This document shows, in pieces, positions 1 through 4,589 of a stretch of DNA of 5,288 nt; the first letter of the stretch is position 1; every line of letters begins with the position of its first letter. The position numbers and the translations under genes were made by a program. The notes beneath the pieces are model-generated. The model saw only the letters and a program-made list of their open reading frames with translations, was not told the DNA's origin and made no database searches. Source of the DNA: Desulfobacteraceae bacterium (GTDB lineage: Bacteria > Desulfobacterota > Desulfobacteria > Desulfobacterales > Desulfosarcinaceae); the NCBI GenBank assembly GCA_027025615.1, contig JALVQM010000231.1, positions 1-5,288 of the forward strand, written 5' to 3'.

Positions 1-624
1 CATGCAAAGCCATGCTACCGGTGTTTTATGGCCGAATTCAACCCAGGGCAGAAGTCCGGCTGCCCCCAAAGGCAATATGTAAGAAAACAGGGTGGCTGAG
101 CTGTAACGCGAGGAAAAATGTTTGCCCAAAATATAATACAGTGAATATGAAAAACCCGCCAGCAAACCGCACCCTACTGAAACCAGCGTAACCCTGACCT
201 GGGAACTGCCCGCTCCCAATGAAATTGCTATCACTCCCAGCAGCGTAAATATCAGGGCGGTAATTTTACCCGCAGTCATCTTTTCCTTTAAAAAAATCGG
301 TGACAGGATTCCTACCCAGGCAGGGGCGGTGTAGAGCAGGACGGATGCCAGAGCCGCTCCACCTGTTTTTACCGCTATTTGGTAAGAGCTGTAAAAAAGA
401 GTTACTCCTGTGAAAGCAAAAAATACAAGCAGGGGGATATCTTTTGCTTTCAAACGGAGTCTTCGCTGAATGCCTGCATGGATTGCGAAAAAAATCCAGG
501 CCAGTATGGCCCTCCAAAAGGCAACTTCCATTGGAGAGACGCCTTCAACAAAAGCCCGGCGGGCTACCGGACCTATGGTTCCCCAGAGCAAAGCTGCGCA
601 AAGAATCAAAAGGTAACCACGCAT
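1..624 (-). CDS. EamA/DMT-family membrane transporter, C-terminal part missing at window edge
   Basis: The leftward frame is open from ATG at 624 to the window edge, giving 208 residues without a stop. The C-terminal third lies outside; full EamA proteins are usually near 300 residues with ten helices. Hydrophobic segments fall at about residues 3-22, 32-51, 63-84, 89-112, 121-138, 146-166 and 177-196. The N-terminal LLWGTIGPV and the LLYTAPAWVGILSPIFLKEK stretch (97-115) are typical of EamA repeats in the drug/metabolite transporter superfamily. It would move a small metabolite across the inner membrane; the substrate cannot be read from the sequence. The gene starts 3 nt after the epimerase stop, with AGGGAAAG about 10 nt upstream inside the epimerase end, so the two are almost certainly co-transcribed and probably translationally coupled. 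The family call is firm; the substrate is unknown. Confidence 0.88.
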   Translation of the reverse strand, partial: MRGYLLILCAALLWGTIGPVARRAFVEGVSPMEVAFWRAILAWIFFAIHAGIQRRLRLKAKDIPLLVFFAFTGVTLFYSSYQIAVKTGGAALASVLLYTAPAWVGILSPIFLKEKMTAGKITALIFTLLGVIAISLGAGSSQVRVTLVSVGCGLLAGFSYSLYYILGKHFSSRYSSATLFSYILPLGAAGLLPWVEFGHKTPVAWLCM

Positions 625-627
625 ATT

Positions 628-1575
628 TTAGAGTCTTTCCCTGTACCACTGATATGTTGATGCAAGTCCGGTCTTCAGCTCAACCCTGGGCCGAAAGCCT
701 AATATCCGGTTTGATTTTTCGATGTCAGCCACCGATTGACGTATGTCACCACTGCGTTCGGGTGCATATTCAGGCTCTGCCGTGGTACCGGCCAGTTTGG
801 CAACCATATTCCATAGCTTGGAAATATTAATCATTTGTCCTGTGCCGATGTTGAATACCTTCCCGGCGGCATTTGGTACTTGTGCTGCAAGCATGTTGGC
901 CCGCACCACATCTTCTACATATACAAAGTCCCGGGTTTGTTTCCCGTCGCCGTAAATGACAGGCTGTTGATTGAGGGCGGCCTGTTTCATAAAAATGGAG
1001 ATTACTCCCGAATAAGGTGAAGACGGATCTTGTCGCGGGCCATATACGTTAAAGTAACGCAAGCAAACGGTTTCAACTCCGAAGAGTTCTCCATACAACT
1101 CCGCATAATGTTCATTGACCAGTTTTTGAACAGCATATGGGCTTTTAGGACAAGGTGGCATTGATTCCTTTTTGGGAATTCGGGGATCATCTCCGTAAAC
1201 AGCGCTTGAACTTGAAAGAATAACTCTATGCACTTTGTTATACCTGGCAGCCTCAAGAAGCCCCAGTGTACCTAATTCGTTAACCAGAGAACTGCCCAGG
1301 GGATTTTCCACGGTCTTTGTCACAGAGACAACGGCTGCCAGGTGAAAAATAAACCTGCAATCCCGGGCGGCTTCTTCCAACAGCTTTTGTTCTCGAATAT
1401 CTCCTTCAATAAAAGATATTCTGCTTAGTACTTTTTCCAGATTTGACAATTTCCCGCTGGACAAATTGTCAACCACAGTCACTTGAAAGTTGTTGGCTAC
1501 CAGGGCTTCAACCAAGTGGGCACCTATAAATCCCGCCCCTCCAGTAACCAGGATCTTGATTGCCTTTTCAGTCAT
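628..1575 (-). CDS. NAD-dependent epimerase/dehydratase (extended SDR, UDP-glucose 4-epimerase-like)
   Basis: This 315-residue protein has the full extended short-chain dehydrogenase/reductase layout. The Rossmann motif GGAGFIG has glycines at 12, 15 and 18. Asp36 ends the second strand, which favours NAD over NADP. HLAA lies at 78-81, the catalytic serine region SSSSAVYG at 121-128, and Tyr147-x3-Lys151 is the catalytic pair. RYFNVYGPRQDP (173-184) and YGDGKQTRDFVYVEDV (208-223) are typical of UDP-sugar 4-epimerases and related dTDP/UDP-sugar enzymes, and FNIGTG follows at 241-246. The length is normal. It probably interconverts or modifies a nucleotide sugar in the cytoplasm for cell-surface polysaccharide; the exact sugar cannot be told. 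The start at 1575 is supported by AGGGAG 9 nt upstream. It is the first gene of an operon with the EamA transporter. GalE is possible, but no galactose genes are nearby. Confidence 0.93.
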   Translation of the reverse strand: MTEKAIKILVTGGAGFIGAHLVEALVANNFQVTVVDNLSSGKLSNLEKVLSRISFIEGDIREQKLLEEAARDCRFIFHLAAVVSVTKTVENPLGSSLVNELGTLGLLEAARYNKVHRVILSSSSAVYGDDPRIPKKESMPPCPKSPYAVQKLVNEHYAELYGELFGVETVCLRYFNVYGPRQDPSSPYSGVISIFMKQAALNQQPVIYGDGKQTRDFVYVEDVVRANMLAAQVPNAAGKVFNIGTGQMINISKLWNMVAKLAGTTAEPEYAPERSGDIRQSVADIEKSNRILGFRPRVELKTGLASTYQWYRERL

Positions 1576-1625
1576 GAAATTTTTCTCCCTGATTGTTGGG
1601 CTTCAAATTCTTGGGTGCAACTGAA

Positions 1626-1673
1626 ACCGTTTGTCACGTCAAGTCGTGAATAAATCTTGCCTCGCTAAACGGT
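1626..1673. repeat. Nested inverted repeat in the epimerase leader region
   Basis: The 7-bp arms ACCGTTT (1626-1632) and AAACGGT (1667-1673) are perfect inverted copies. Between them sits a second dyad, TCACG (1634-1638) and CGTGA (1645-1649). Together they could fold as a stem with an internal hairpin. They lie between the candidate promoter and the epimerase ribosome binding site, so they could be leader RNA structure or an operator. Function is inferred from position only. Confidence 0.4.
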
Positions 1674-1687
1674 CCGGGCTATAAATT

Positions 1688-1716
1688 TATCTAATCCTGA
1701 AAACACATCTTGCCAA
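1688..1716 (-). promoter_or_regulatory. Weak candidate sigma-70/SigA promoter for the epimerase operon
   Basis: On the minus strand, TTGGCA (1716-1711, five of six to TTGACA) is followed after exactly 17 nt by TAGATA (1693-1688, three of six to TATAAT). It lies about 110 nt upstream of the epimerase ATG. The -10 box is poor, so this is a suggestion only. Confidence 0.3.
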
Positions 1717-1778
1717 TAAAATCACAGAAGAATGTGAAAAAATTGCCGAAATTGCAGCAAGCAAAAAATGATGTATTT

Positions 1779-1823
1779 GCAAAAAACGAAAAGATTAACA
1801 ATATCGATCATTTCGTTTTTTGC
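1779..1823. repeat. Perfect 13-bp inverted repeat (AT-rich stem-loop)
   Basis: GCAAAAAACGAAA (1779-1791) and TTTCGTTTTTTGC (1811-1823) are exact inverted copies with a 19-nt loop. After an A-A mismatch the stem may extend by GAT/ATC (1793-1795 with 1807-1809). The right arm can also pair with an upstream copy: AGCAAGCAAAAAA (1756-1768) with 1816-1829, with one bulge. The stem is symmetric and T-rich on both strands, so it could act as a weak bidirectional terminator, a leader structure or a protein-binding dyad. It lacks the GC-rich stem plus separate T-tract of a classical intrinsic terminator. Confidence 0.65.
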
Positions 1824-1888
1824 TTTGCTCTCCTGCTGATGGTTTGAAGGCTTAACACACAAGAGCCTGAAAGGGAAGTTTTTAACCA

Positions 1889-2077
1889 ATGAACAGTAAG
1901 CAGCCGTCCAATATAAATTGTTACAAATGCCGCCACTATTTCATCACATGGGACAAACACCGTCCTCACGGTTGTCGCGCCATTGGTTTTAAAAGTTCCC
2001 GTCTGCCATCACTGGTGGTTTTCAAGAACTCAGGCAGGAGTTGCCTGCATTTTATCCCCAAGCAAAAACATTTGTAA
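1889..2077 (+). CDS. Small four-cysteine protein, probable metal-binding, function unknown
   Basis: This gene encodes a 62-residue soluble protein. Its cysteines are at 11, 14, 29 and 52, giving C-x2-C-x14-C-x22-C, a spacing able to hold one zinc ion or other metal. Aromatic and basic residues cluster around the first pair (NCYKCRHYFITWD), and GCRAIGFKS (28-36) and LPSLVVF (39-45) look like conserved blocks rather than random sequence. I have an impression of similar stand-alone short proteins in anaerobic bacteria, but I cannot name a family with certainty. No signal peptide or membrane segment is visible. AAGGGAAG lies 10 nt before the ATG. The gene stands alone: the epimerase operon runs away from it and the AEC gene converges on it with a 44-nt gap. 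It could be a small regulator or a protein-protein adaptor. Confidence 0.72.
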   Translation: MNSKQPSNINCYKCRHYFITWDKHRPHGCRAIGFKSSRLPSLVVFKNSGRSCLHFIPKQKHL

Positions 2078-2117
2078 TGATTTTGTAATAAGTCGTTTAA
2101 AAAATATTATGGTCTTG

Positions 2118-2160
2118 ATTTTCAGCCGCTGTTGAGAATGCCGAGCCAAAGGCTGAAAGT
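2118..2160. repeat. Stem-loop spanning the AEC stop codon, possible weak terminator
   Basis: TTTCAGCC (2120-2127) and GGCTGAAA (2151-2158) are perfect 8-bp inverted copies. The stem can extend by a T/G wobble and an A-T pair to 2118 and 2160, with a 23-nt loop. The AEC stop codon is in the stem. On the leftward strand a run of six T (within AATATTTTTTAAA) follows only some 13 nt later, so this is not a classical intrinsic terminator. The 44-bp gap between the two converging genes holds nothing better. Confidence 0.3.
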
Positions 2161-3045
2161 AAGAGCGGAAACAAGGGTTGAAGCAGATATGGAGGCAACG
2201 GCTAAATCGGCGTCGCCGTCCATTTGAGTTCCCATTACATATGCAATAGTTGCTGTGGGTGAGGCCAGCAGGATGATGGCTGGCAAAAATGAGGTCGTCG
2301 AAAGACCCGTCACCTTGAAAAGGGCAAGGCCTATTGCCGGCATAAGAATAAGTTTCAGAAAACAGGCTATCGCCACCGTTGTCTTGTGGCCGCGAATAAA
2401 TTCGAAAGACAAAGAAGCACCTATAAGTAATAATGCTGTTGGCAGGGCCATTGCCCTTAGGATGTCGAGGGTGCGAACAACCACAAGGGGAACCGGTATC
2501 TTGGCAGCCGAGACGAGCATGCCAGCCAGGGCGGCAGCTATAACCGGATTTGCAATTACCTGGTGTAGAAACGAAAAAGGTTTGTCAGGATTGTTGTGGC
2601 CCGAAGCTGTCTGTAGAGCCAGCACTGATAGGGTGTTTTGCATAATCATTAAGAAACCGGCGATCAGGCTGGCTTTTACCAACCCGCTTTCACCAAGATA
2701 GTAATATGATACGGCCAATCCTATATAACCAAGATTTCCATGGCCGCAACACTGGATAAAACTCCCCCTGCTGTTACTCGGCAGGGATAGGGTGCGGGTG
2801 GCAAACCAACCGGTGAGGTAGCCTGCCAGAGAAGCTGCCAGGGTCATTGCGATTAAAAAAGGGTCAAATTGGCGATCAAGGGAAGCTTTCGATACTGCTT
2901 GAAAAATCATGGCCGGAATAGCGATATAAAAGACTATCCTGTTTGCCGGTCTCCAGAATTCCCTGGGCATAAATCCCTTTTGGCGCGCTACCCAGCCTAT
3001 TAATACAACTGCAAAAATAGGCACTATGGTTGTAACGATACTCAT
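2122..3045 (-). CDS. AEC (auxin efflux carrier) family transporter
   Basis: This 307-residue integral membrane protein has about ten hydrophobic segments, at roughly residues 4-21, 36-53, 62-82, 95-116, 122-146, 160-180, 184-211, 222-243, 252-272 and 282-304. Family landmarks are NLGYIGL (104-110) in the N-terminal half, NPVIAAALAGML (166-177), LPTALLLIGASL (201-212) and ASPTATIAYVMG (261-272). The length is normal for bacterial AEC proteins, which carry organic anions such as malate or malonate, or act in auxin efflux in plants; the substrate here cannot be read. The ATG at 3045 starts directly with membrane segment 1 and has a modest AAAGG 9 nt upstream. The gene stands alone, divergent from the MoaD-like gene and convergent with the small cysteine gene, so no partner suggests its role. 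Confidence 0.92.
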   Translation of the reverse strand: MSIVTTIVPIFAVVLIGWVARQKGFMPREFWRPANRIVFYIAIPAMIFQAVSKASLDRQFDPFLIAMTLAASLAGYLTGWFATRTLSLPSNSRGSFIQCCGHGNLGYIGLAVSYYYLGESGLVKASLIAGFLMIMQNTLSVLALQTASGHNNPDKPFSFLHQVIANPVIAAALAGMLVSAAKIPVPLVVVRTLDILRAMALPTALLLIGASLSFEFIRGHKTTVAIACFLKLILMPAIGLALFKVTGLSTTSFLPAIILLASPTATIAYVMGTQMDGDADLAVASISASTLVSALTFSLWLGILNSG

Positions 3046-3077
3046 TTGGAAAAACCTTTTGTTATCTTGGCAACCTT

Positions 3078-3110
3078 ACTTGACTTTGAAATCAAGTCTC
3101 CGTAACTTGA
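3078..3110. promoter_or_regulatory. Three alternating ACTTGA/TCAAGT half-sites (possible operator or leader hairpins)
   Basis: ACTTGA (3078-3083), TCAAGT (3092-3097) and ACTTGA (3105-3110) lie in alternating orientation within 33 bp. Each neighbouring pair forms a perfect 6-bp inverted repeat, with loops of 8 and 7 nt, and the middle copy can pair with either side. The site sits in the 132-bp divergent spacer (3046-3177) between the AEC gene and the MoaD-like gene and overlaps the candidate -35. I do not recognise a regulator with this site. Confidence 0.4.
3080..3108 (+). promoter_or_regulatory. Candidate promoter for the MoaD-like/ThiF-like pair
   Basis: TTGACT (3080-3085, five of six to the -35 consensus) is followed after 17 nt by TAACTT (3103-3108, three of six to TATAAT), about 70 nt before the MoaD-like ATG. 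The -10 is weak. The -35 box lies inside an inverted repeat (3078-3097), which would fit repression at this site. Confidence 0.3.
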
Positions 3111-3177
3111 AATAGAAAGACTATGCTACTCTGGTTAAAAGAAAAAGTCGAGTACATCCGGCAAAGGACGCTTTGTT

Positions 3178-3417
3178 ATGGATAATGCCATTCACATTAA
3201 TTTGAAATTATTTGCCACCCTGGCGTCTAAAACTCCAAACAATGCGGAGAGTTTTCCGTTGCAAGCCGGGACAACGGTCGCTCAGGTTCTGGCAAAATTA
3301 AACATTGCCCCGGAAAAGGCCAAGCTTATTTTTGTCAACGGTCTCAAGCAATCCTACGATTATCGTTTACAGGATGGTGATCGCTTGGGTATCTTCCCAC
3401 CAGTTGGAGGGGGATAA
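3178..3417 (+). CDS. MoaD/ThiS-family sulfur carrier protein
   Basis: This 79-residue beta-grasp protein has the usual family length. LFATL near the N-terminus (11-15), the middle LIFVNG (50-55) and the end LQDGDRLGIFPPVGGG (64-79) are diagnostic. The C-terminal Gly-Gly is the residue pair that an E1-like enzyme adenylates and that then carries thiocarboxylate sulfur. MoaD proteins serve molybdopterin or tungstopterin synthesis and ThiS serves thiazole; the FPPVGGG tail is closer to MoaD. The start at 3178 is supported by AAAGGA (3163-3168) 9 nt upstream. The ThiF-like gene begins 4 nt after the stop and is its likely partner. Such pairs occur near tungsten-dependent aldehyde ferredoxin oxidoreductase genes in anaerobes (recollection), but no such gene is in this window. 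Confidence 0.88.
   Translation: MDNAIHINLKLFATLASKTPNNAESFPLQAGTTVAQVLAKLNIAPEKAKLIFVNGLKQSYDYRLQDGDRLGIFPPVGGG
3406..3413 (+). promoter_or_regulatory. Ribosome binding site of the ThiF-like gene inside the MoaD-like Gly-tail codons
   Basis: GGAGGGGG lies 8 nt before ATG 3422 and is built from the GGA GGG GGA codons of the carrier's C-terminal Gly-Gly-Gly. It fixes the downstream start at 3422 rather than at the in-frame ATG at 3305, which lies inside the MoaD-like gene and has no such site. Translation of the two genes is probably coupled. Confidence 0.8.
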
Positions 3418-3421
3418 TTCC

Positions 3422-4282
3422 ATGGCACAAGATTTATTATCTGCCATAAGAGCGCAAGCTTTGCCCGGGAGTTTACCCGACGGCAGTAAGGTGGATATTC
3501 TTACGGTCGATCAGGTTGATAGGCTTGCCCATGATTTCAGCCTTGAATTGCGCCAGGTCGAAATATCCTCGCTTGAAAATCAGGTGATCCCCCAGCGCTA
3601 CCTGCGTAACTTGAAAACCTACACCCCTGGTGATCAGGCATGTCTGCTTAAAGCCAAAGTAGCTGTAATTGGTCTTGGCGGGTTGGGCGGATCGGTTACC
3701 GAGTTGCTTGCCAGGTTAGGGATAGGGCGCATGGCGCTTGTGGACGGGGATTGTTTTGAAGACCATAATTTAAACCGCCAGCTTTTTGCTACCAATTTAA
3801 ACTTAGGGAAATCAAAAGTCCGGGAAGCCATCGAGCGGGTGAAAAAAATTAACCCCGCGGTTGAAACAGAAGGCTATGCTCGTTTTTTTAAAGCCGAAGA
3901 TGCGGCGGAAATCCTGGATGATGTCCAGGTTGTCGTGGATTGCCTGGATACTATCGATGCTCGATTCCTGGTGCAAGAGGCAGCCCAAAAAAAACAACTG
4001 CCGCTTGTTTCCGCGGCAGTAGCCGGTTTGAGCGGTCATGTAACAACCATTTTGCCCCAGGACCGTGGATTGAGTTTGATCTACGGTGACCCTACCAGCC
4101 TGCAAACAAATAAGGGGGCTGAGAAGAGCCTCGGTTGCCTGGCTCCAGCAGTTTCTTTACTGGCTTGCCTGGAAGCTTCGGAAGTTTGCAAGGTGATTTT
4201 GAAAAAAGACGGGATCCTGAGCAACCAGTTACTGCTGGTGGATCTGAATGATTATATTTTCGATGTGCTGGATTTACTCTGA
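3422..4282 (+). CDS. ThiF/MoeB/HesA-family E1-like adenylyltransferase, divergent subfamily
   Basis: From ATG 3422 the protein has 286 residues. About 57 N-terminal residues precede the usual family start QRYLRNL (58-64), whose arginines resemble the MoeB RYxR arginine finger. The ATP-binding loop VIGLGGLGG is at 82-90. LVDGD (106-110), NLNRQ (116-120), LGKSK (128-132) and VVDCLD (171-176) follow, giving the Rossmann fold and the metal/ATP-binding aspartates. By family knowledge it adenylates the C-terminal glycine of a MoaD/ThiS-type carrier, here surely the preceding protein. Its cysteines (74, 111, 174, 239, 249, 256) include no CxxC pair, so the structural zinc site of MoeB/ThiF is absent. 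GCLAPAV (238-244) aligns with the MoeB GVLAP block, but the position of the MoeB cysteine before it is not cysteine. It ends 4 nt from the converging TrpR-family gene. Its pathway (Mo/W cofactor, thiamine or other) is unsettled. Confidence 0.9.
   Translation: MAQDLLSAIRAQALPGSLPDGSKVDILTVDQVDRLAHDFSLELRQVEISSLENQVIPQRYLRNLKTYTPGDQACLLKAKVAVIGLGGLGGSVTELLARLGIGRMALVDGDCFEDHNLNRQLFATNLNLGKSKVREAIERVKKINPAVETEGYARFFKAEDAAEILDDVQVVVDCLDTIDARFLVQEAAQKKQLPLVSAAVAGLSGHVTTILPQDRGLSLIYGDPTSLQTNKGAEKSLGCLAPAVSLLACLEASEVCKVILKKDGILSNQLLLVDLNDYIFDVLDLL
3987..4020 (-). terminator. Intrinsic-terminator-like hairpin for the leftward TrpR/kinase unit, inside the ThiF-like gene
   Basis: Read leftward, ACTGCCGC (4020-4013), an 8-nt loop (4012-4005) and GCGGCAGT (4004-3997) form a perfect 8-bp stem with six G-C pairs. 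TGTTTTTTTT (3996-3987) follows directly. This is the classical layout of a rho-independent terminator. It lies about 270 nt beyond the TrpR-family stop, antisense to the ThiF-like coding sequence. The same bases encode part of the ThiF-like protein (QKKQLPLVSAAV), so coincidence remains possible. Confidence 0.55.
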
Positions 4283-4286
4283 GGGT

Positions 4287-4562
4287 TCACTTGTCGGAAT
4301 ATTTTTTATCCAGGACTTGTCTGACTATAGAGGATTTGTTTTTCAAAACTTTCGAGCCCCTGGTAATTTTGCAGAGACTTATTTTGTGACGGGAGGCTAT
4401 CCAGCGCTGCGGCCGGCCGGCATGCAGGTCTTTAAGAAGCTGCCAGCGTAATGCCAATGTTTCTATTTCCTTGGGGGTAAAAAGTTCTTCGAACAAAGCC
4501 CGCATCCGGTCGCAGGAACGGATAGAAGCAAAGATTTCCACAAGCTCTTCAAAGGACGTCAT
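4287..4562 (-). CDS. Trp repressor (TrpR/YerC-YecD) family DNA-binding protein
   Basis: This 91-residue protein has the TrpR-superfamily helix-turn-helix. LFTPKEIETLALRWQLLKDL (27-46) matches the family's first conserved block. PQRWIASRHKISLCKITRGS (51-70) is the helix-turn-helix, and VLKNKSSIVRQVL (72-84) the last helix. The ITRGSxxLK wording and the RQ(W/V)L ending resemble E. coli TrpR more than YerC/YecD proteins, which usually end in a GGY-type motif. From remembered E. coli numbering, Thr44, Arg54 and Arg84 of the tryptophan pocket correspond to Thr29, Arg39 and Arg68, while Ser88 becomes Val72. It may therefore sense tryptophan or a related ligand, but no trp genes are nearby. The start at 4562 has AAGGA 10 nt upstream, sequestered in a hairpin. 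It follows the kinase-like gene by 88 nt and converges with the ThiF-like gene across 4 nt. Confidence 0.85.
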   Translation of the reverse strand: MTSFEELVEIFASIRSCDRMRALFEELFTPKEIETLALRWQLLKDLHAGRPQRWIASRHKISLCKITRGSKVLKNKSSIVRQVLDKKYSDK

Positions 4563-4578
4563 GGTGGGCCGGTCCTTT
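4551..4578 (-). promoter_or_regulatory. Hairpin hiding the ribosome binding site of the TrpR-family gene
   Basis: On the leftward mRNA, AAAGGAC (4578-4572), which contains the Shine-Dalgarno, pairs perfectly over 7 bp with GUCCUUU (4557-4551), which spans codons 2-4. The AUG lies in the 14-nt loop. This would lower translation unless opened. The pairing is visible; a regulatory role is inferred. Confidence 0.45.
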
Positions 4579-4589
4579 TTGGTTTCCCT

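Larger units (their letters stand above)
1576..1888. other. Divergent intergenic region with inverted repeats and no convincing gene
   Basis: This 313-bp spacer separates the leftward epimerase operon from the rightward small cysteine protein. From left to right it holds the epimerase ribosome binding site, the nested dyad at 1626-1673, a weak leftward promoter candidate at 1688-1716, and an AT-rich structured block at about 1756-1829. It ends with AAGGGAAG (1871-1878), a ribosome binding site 10 nt before the ATG at 1889. I could not find a convincing rightward promoter. Only very short reading frames are present; one of 23 codons (1768-1839) is discussed in the findings. Confidence 0.7.

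Noticed and set aside
379..830. Rightward open frames of 93 and 128 codons overlapping the transporter and epimerase
   Set aside because: They lie antisense to two clearly recognised protein families, have low-complexity unrecognisable products and no ribosome binding sites.
1574..1624. Rightward 16-codon frame with a lipoprotein-like sequence opposite the epimerase start
   Set aside because: It is very short, has no ribosome binding site, and begins inside the antisense of the epimerase start codon.
2078..2121. Short TAATA/TATTA repeat between the small cysteine gene and the AEC gene as a terminator
   Set aside because: It has only 5 A-T pairs with a 14-nt loop, too weak to call.
2255..2701. 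Rightward 148-codon open frame opposite the AEC gene
   Set aside because: It is antisense to a well-supported membrane protein, its composition looks like reverse-translated hydrophobic codons, and no ribosome binding site is present.
3305..3421. Upstream in-frame ATG that would extend the ThiF-like protein by 39 residues
   Set aside because: The extension overlaps the MoaD-like gene in another frame and does not look like family sequence. ATG 3422 has an excellent ribosome binding site.
3988..4020. A run of eight A (heptamer A AAA AAA in frame) followed by a hairpin, as a possible -1 frameshift site in the ThiF-like gene
   Set aside because: The spacer to the hairpin is only 2 nt, the -1 frame leads to an unrecognisable tail, and the zero-frame protein is complete. 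The leftward terminator reading explains the same bases better.
3812..4105. Leftward 97-codon open frame inside the ThiF-like gene
   Set aside because: It is a shadow frame with no recognisable product; the terminator-like hairpin also falls inside it.
4410..4432. GC-rich GGCCGGCCGG block with short flanking CTGC/GCAG arms
   Set aside because: It is explained by Arg-Pro/Ala-Gly codons of the TrpR-family gene, the stem is imperfect, and no T-tract follows.
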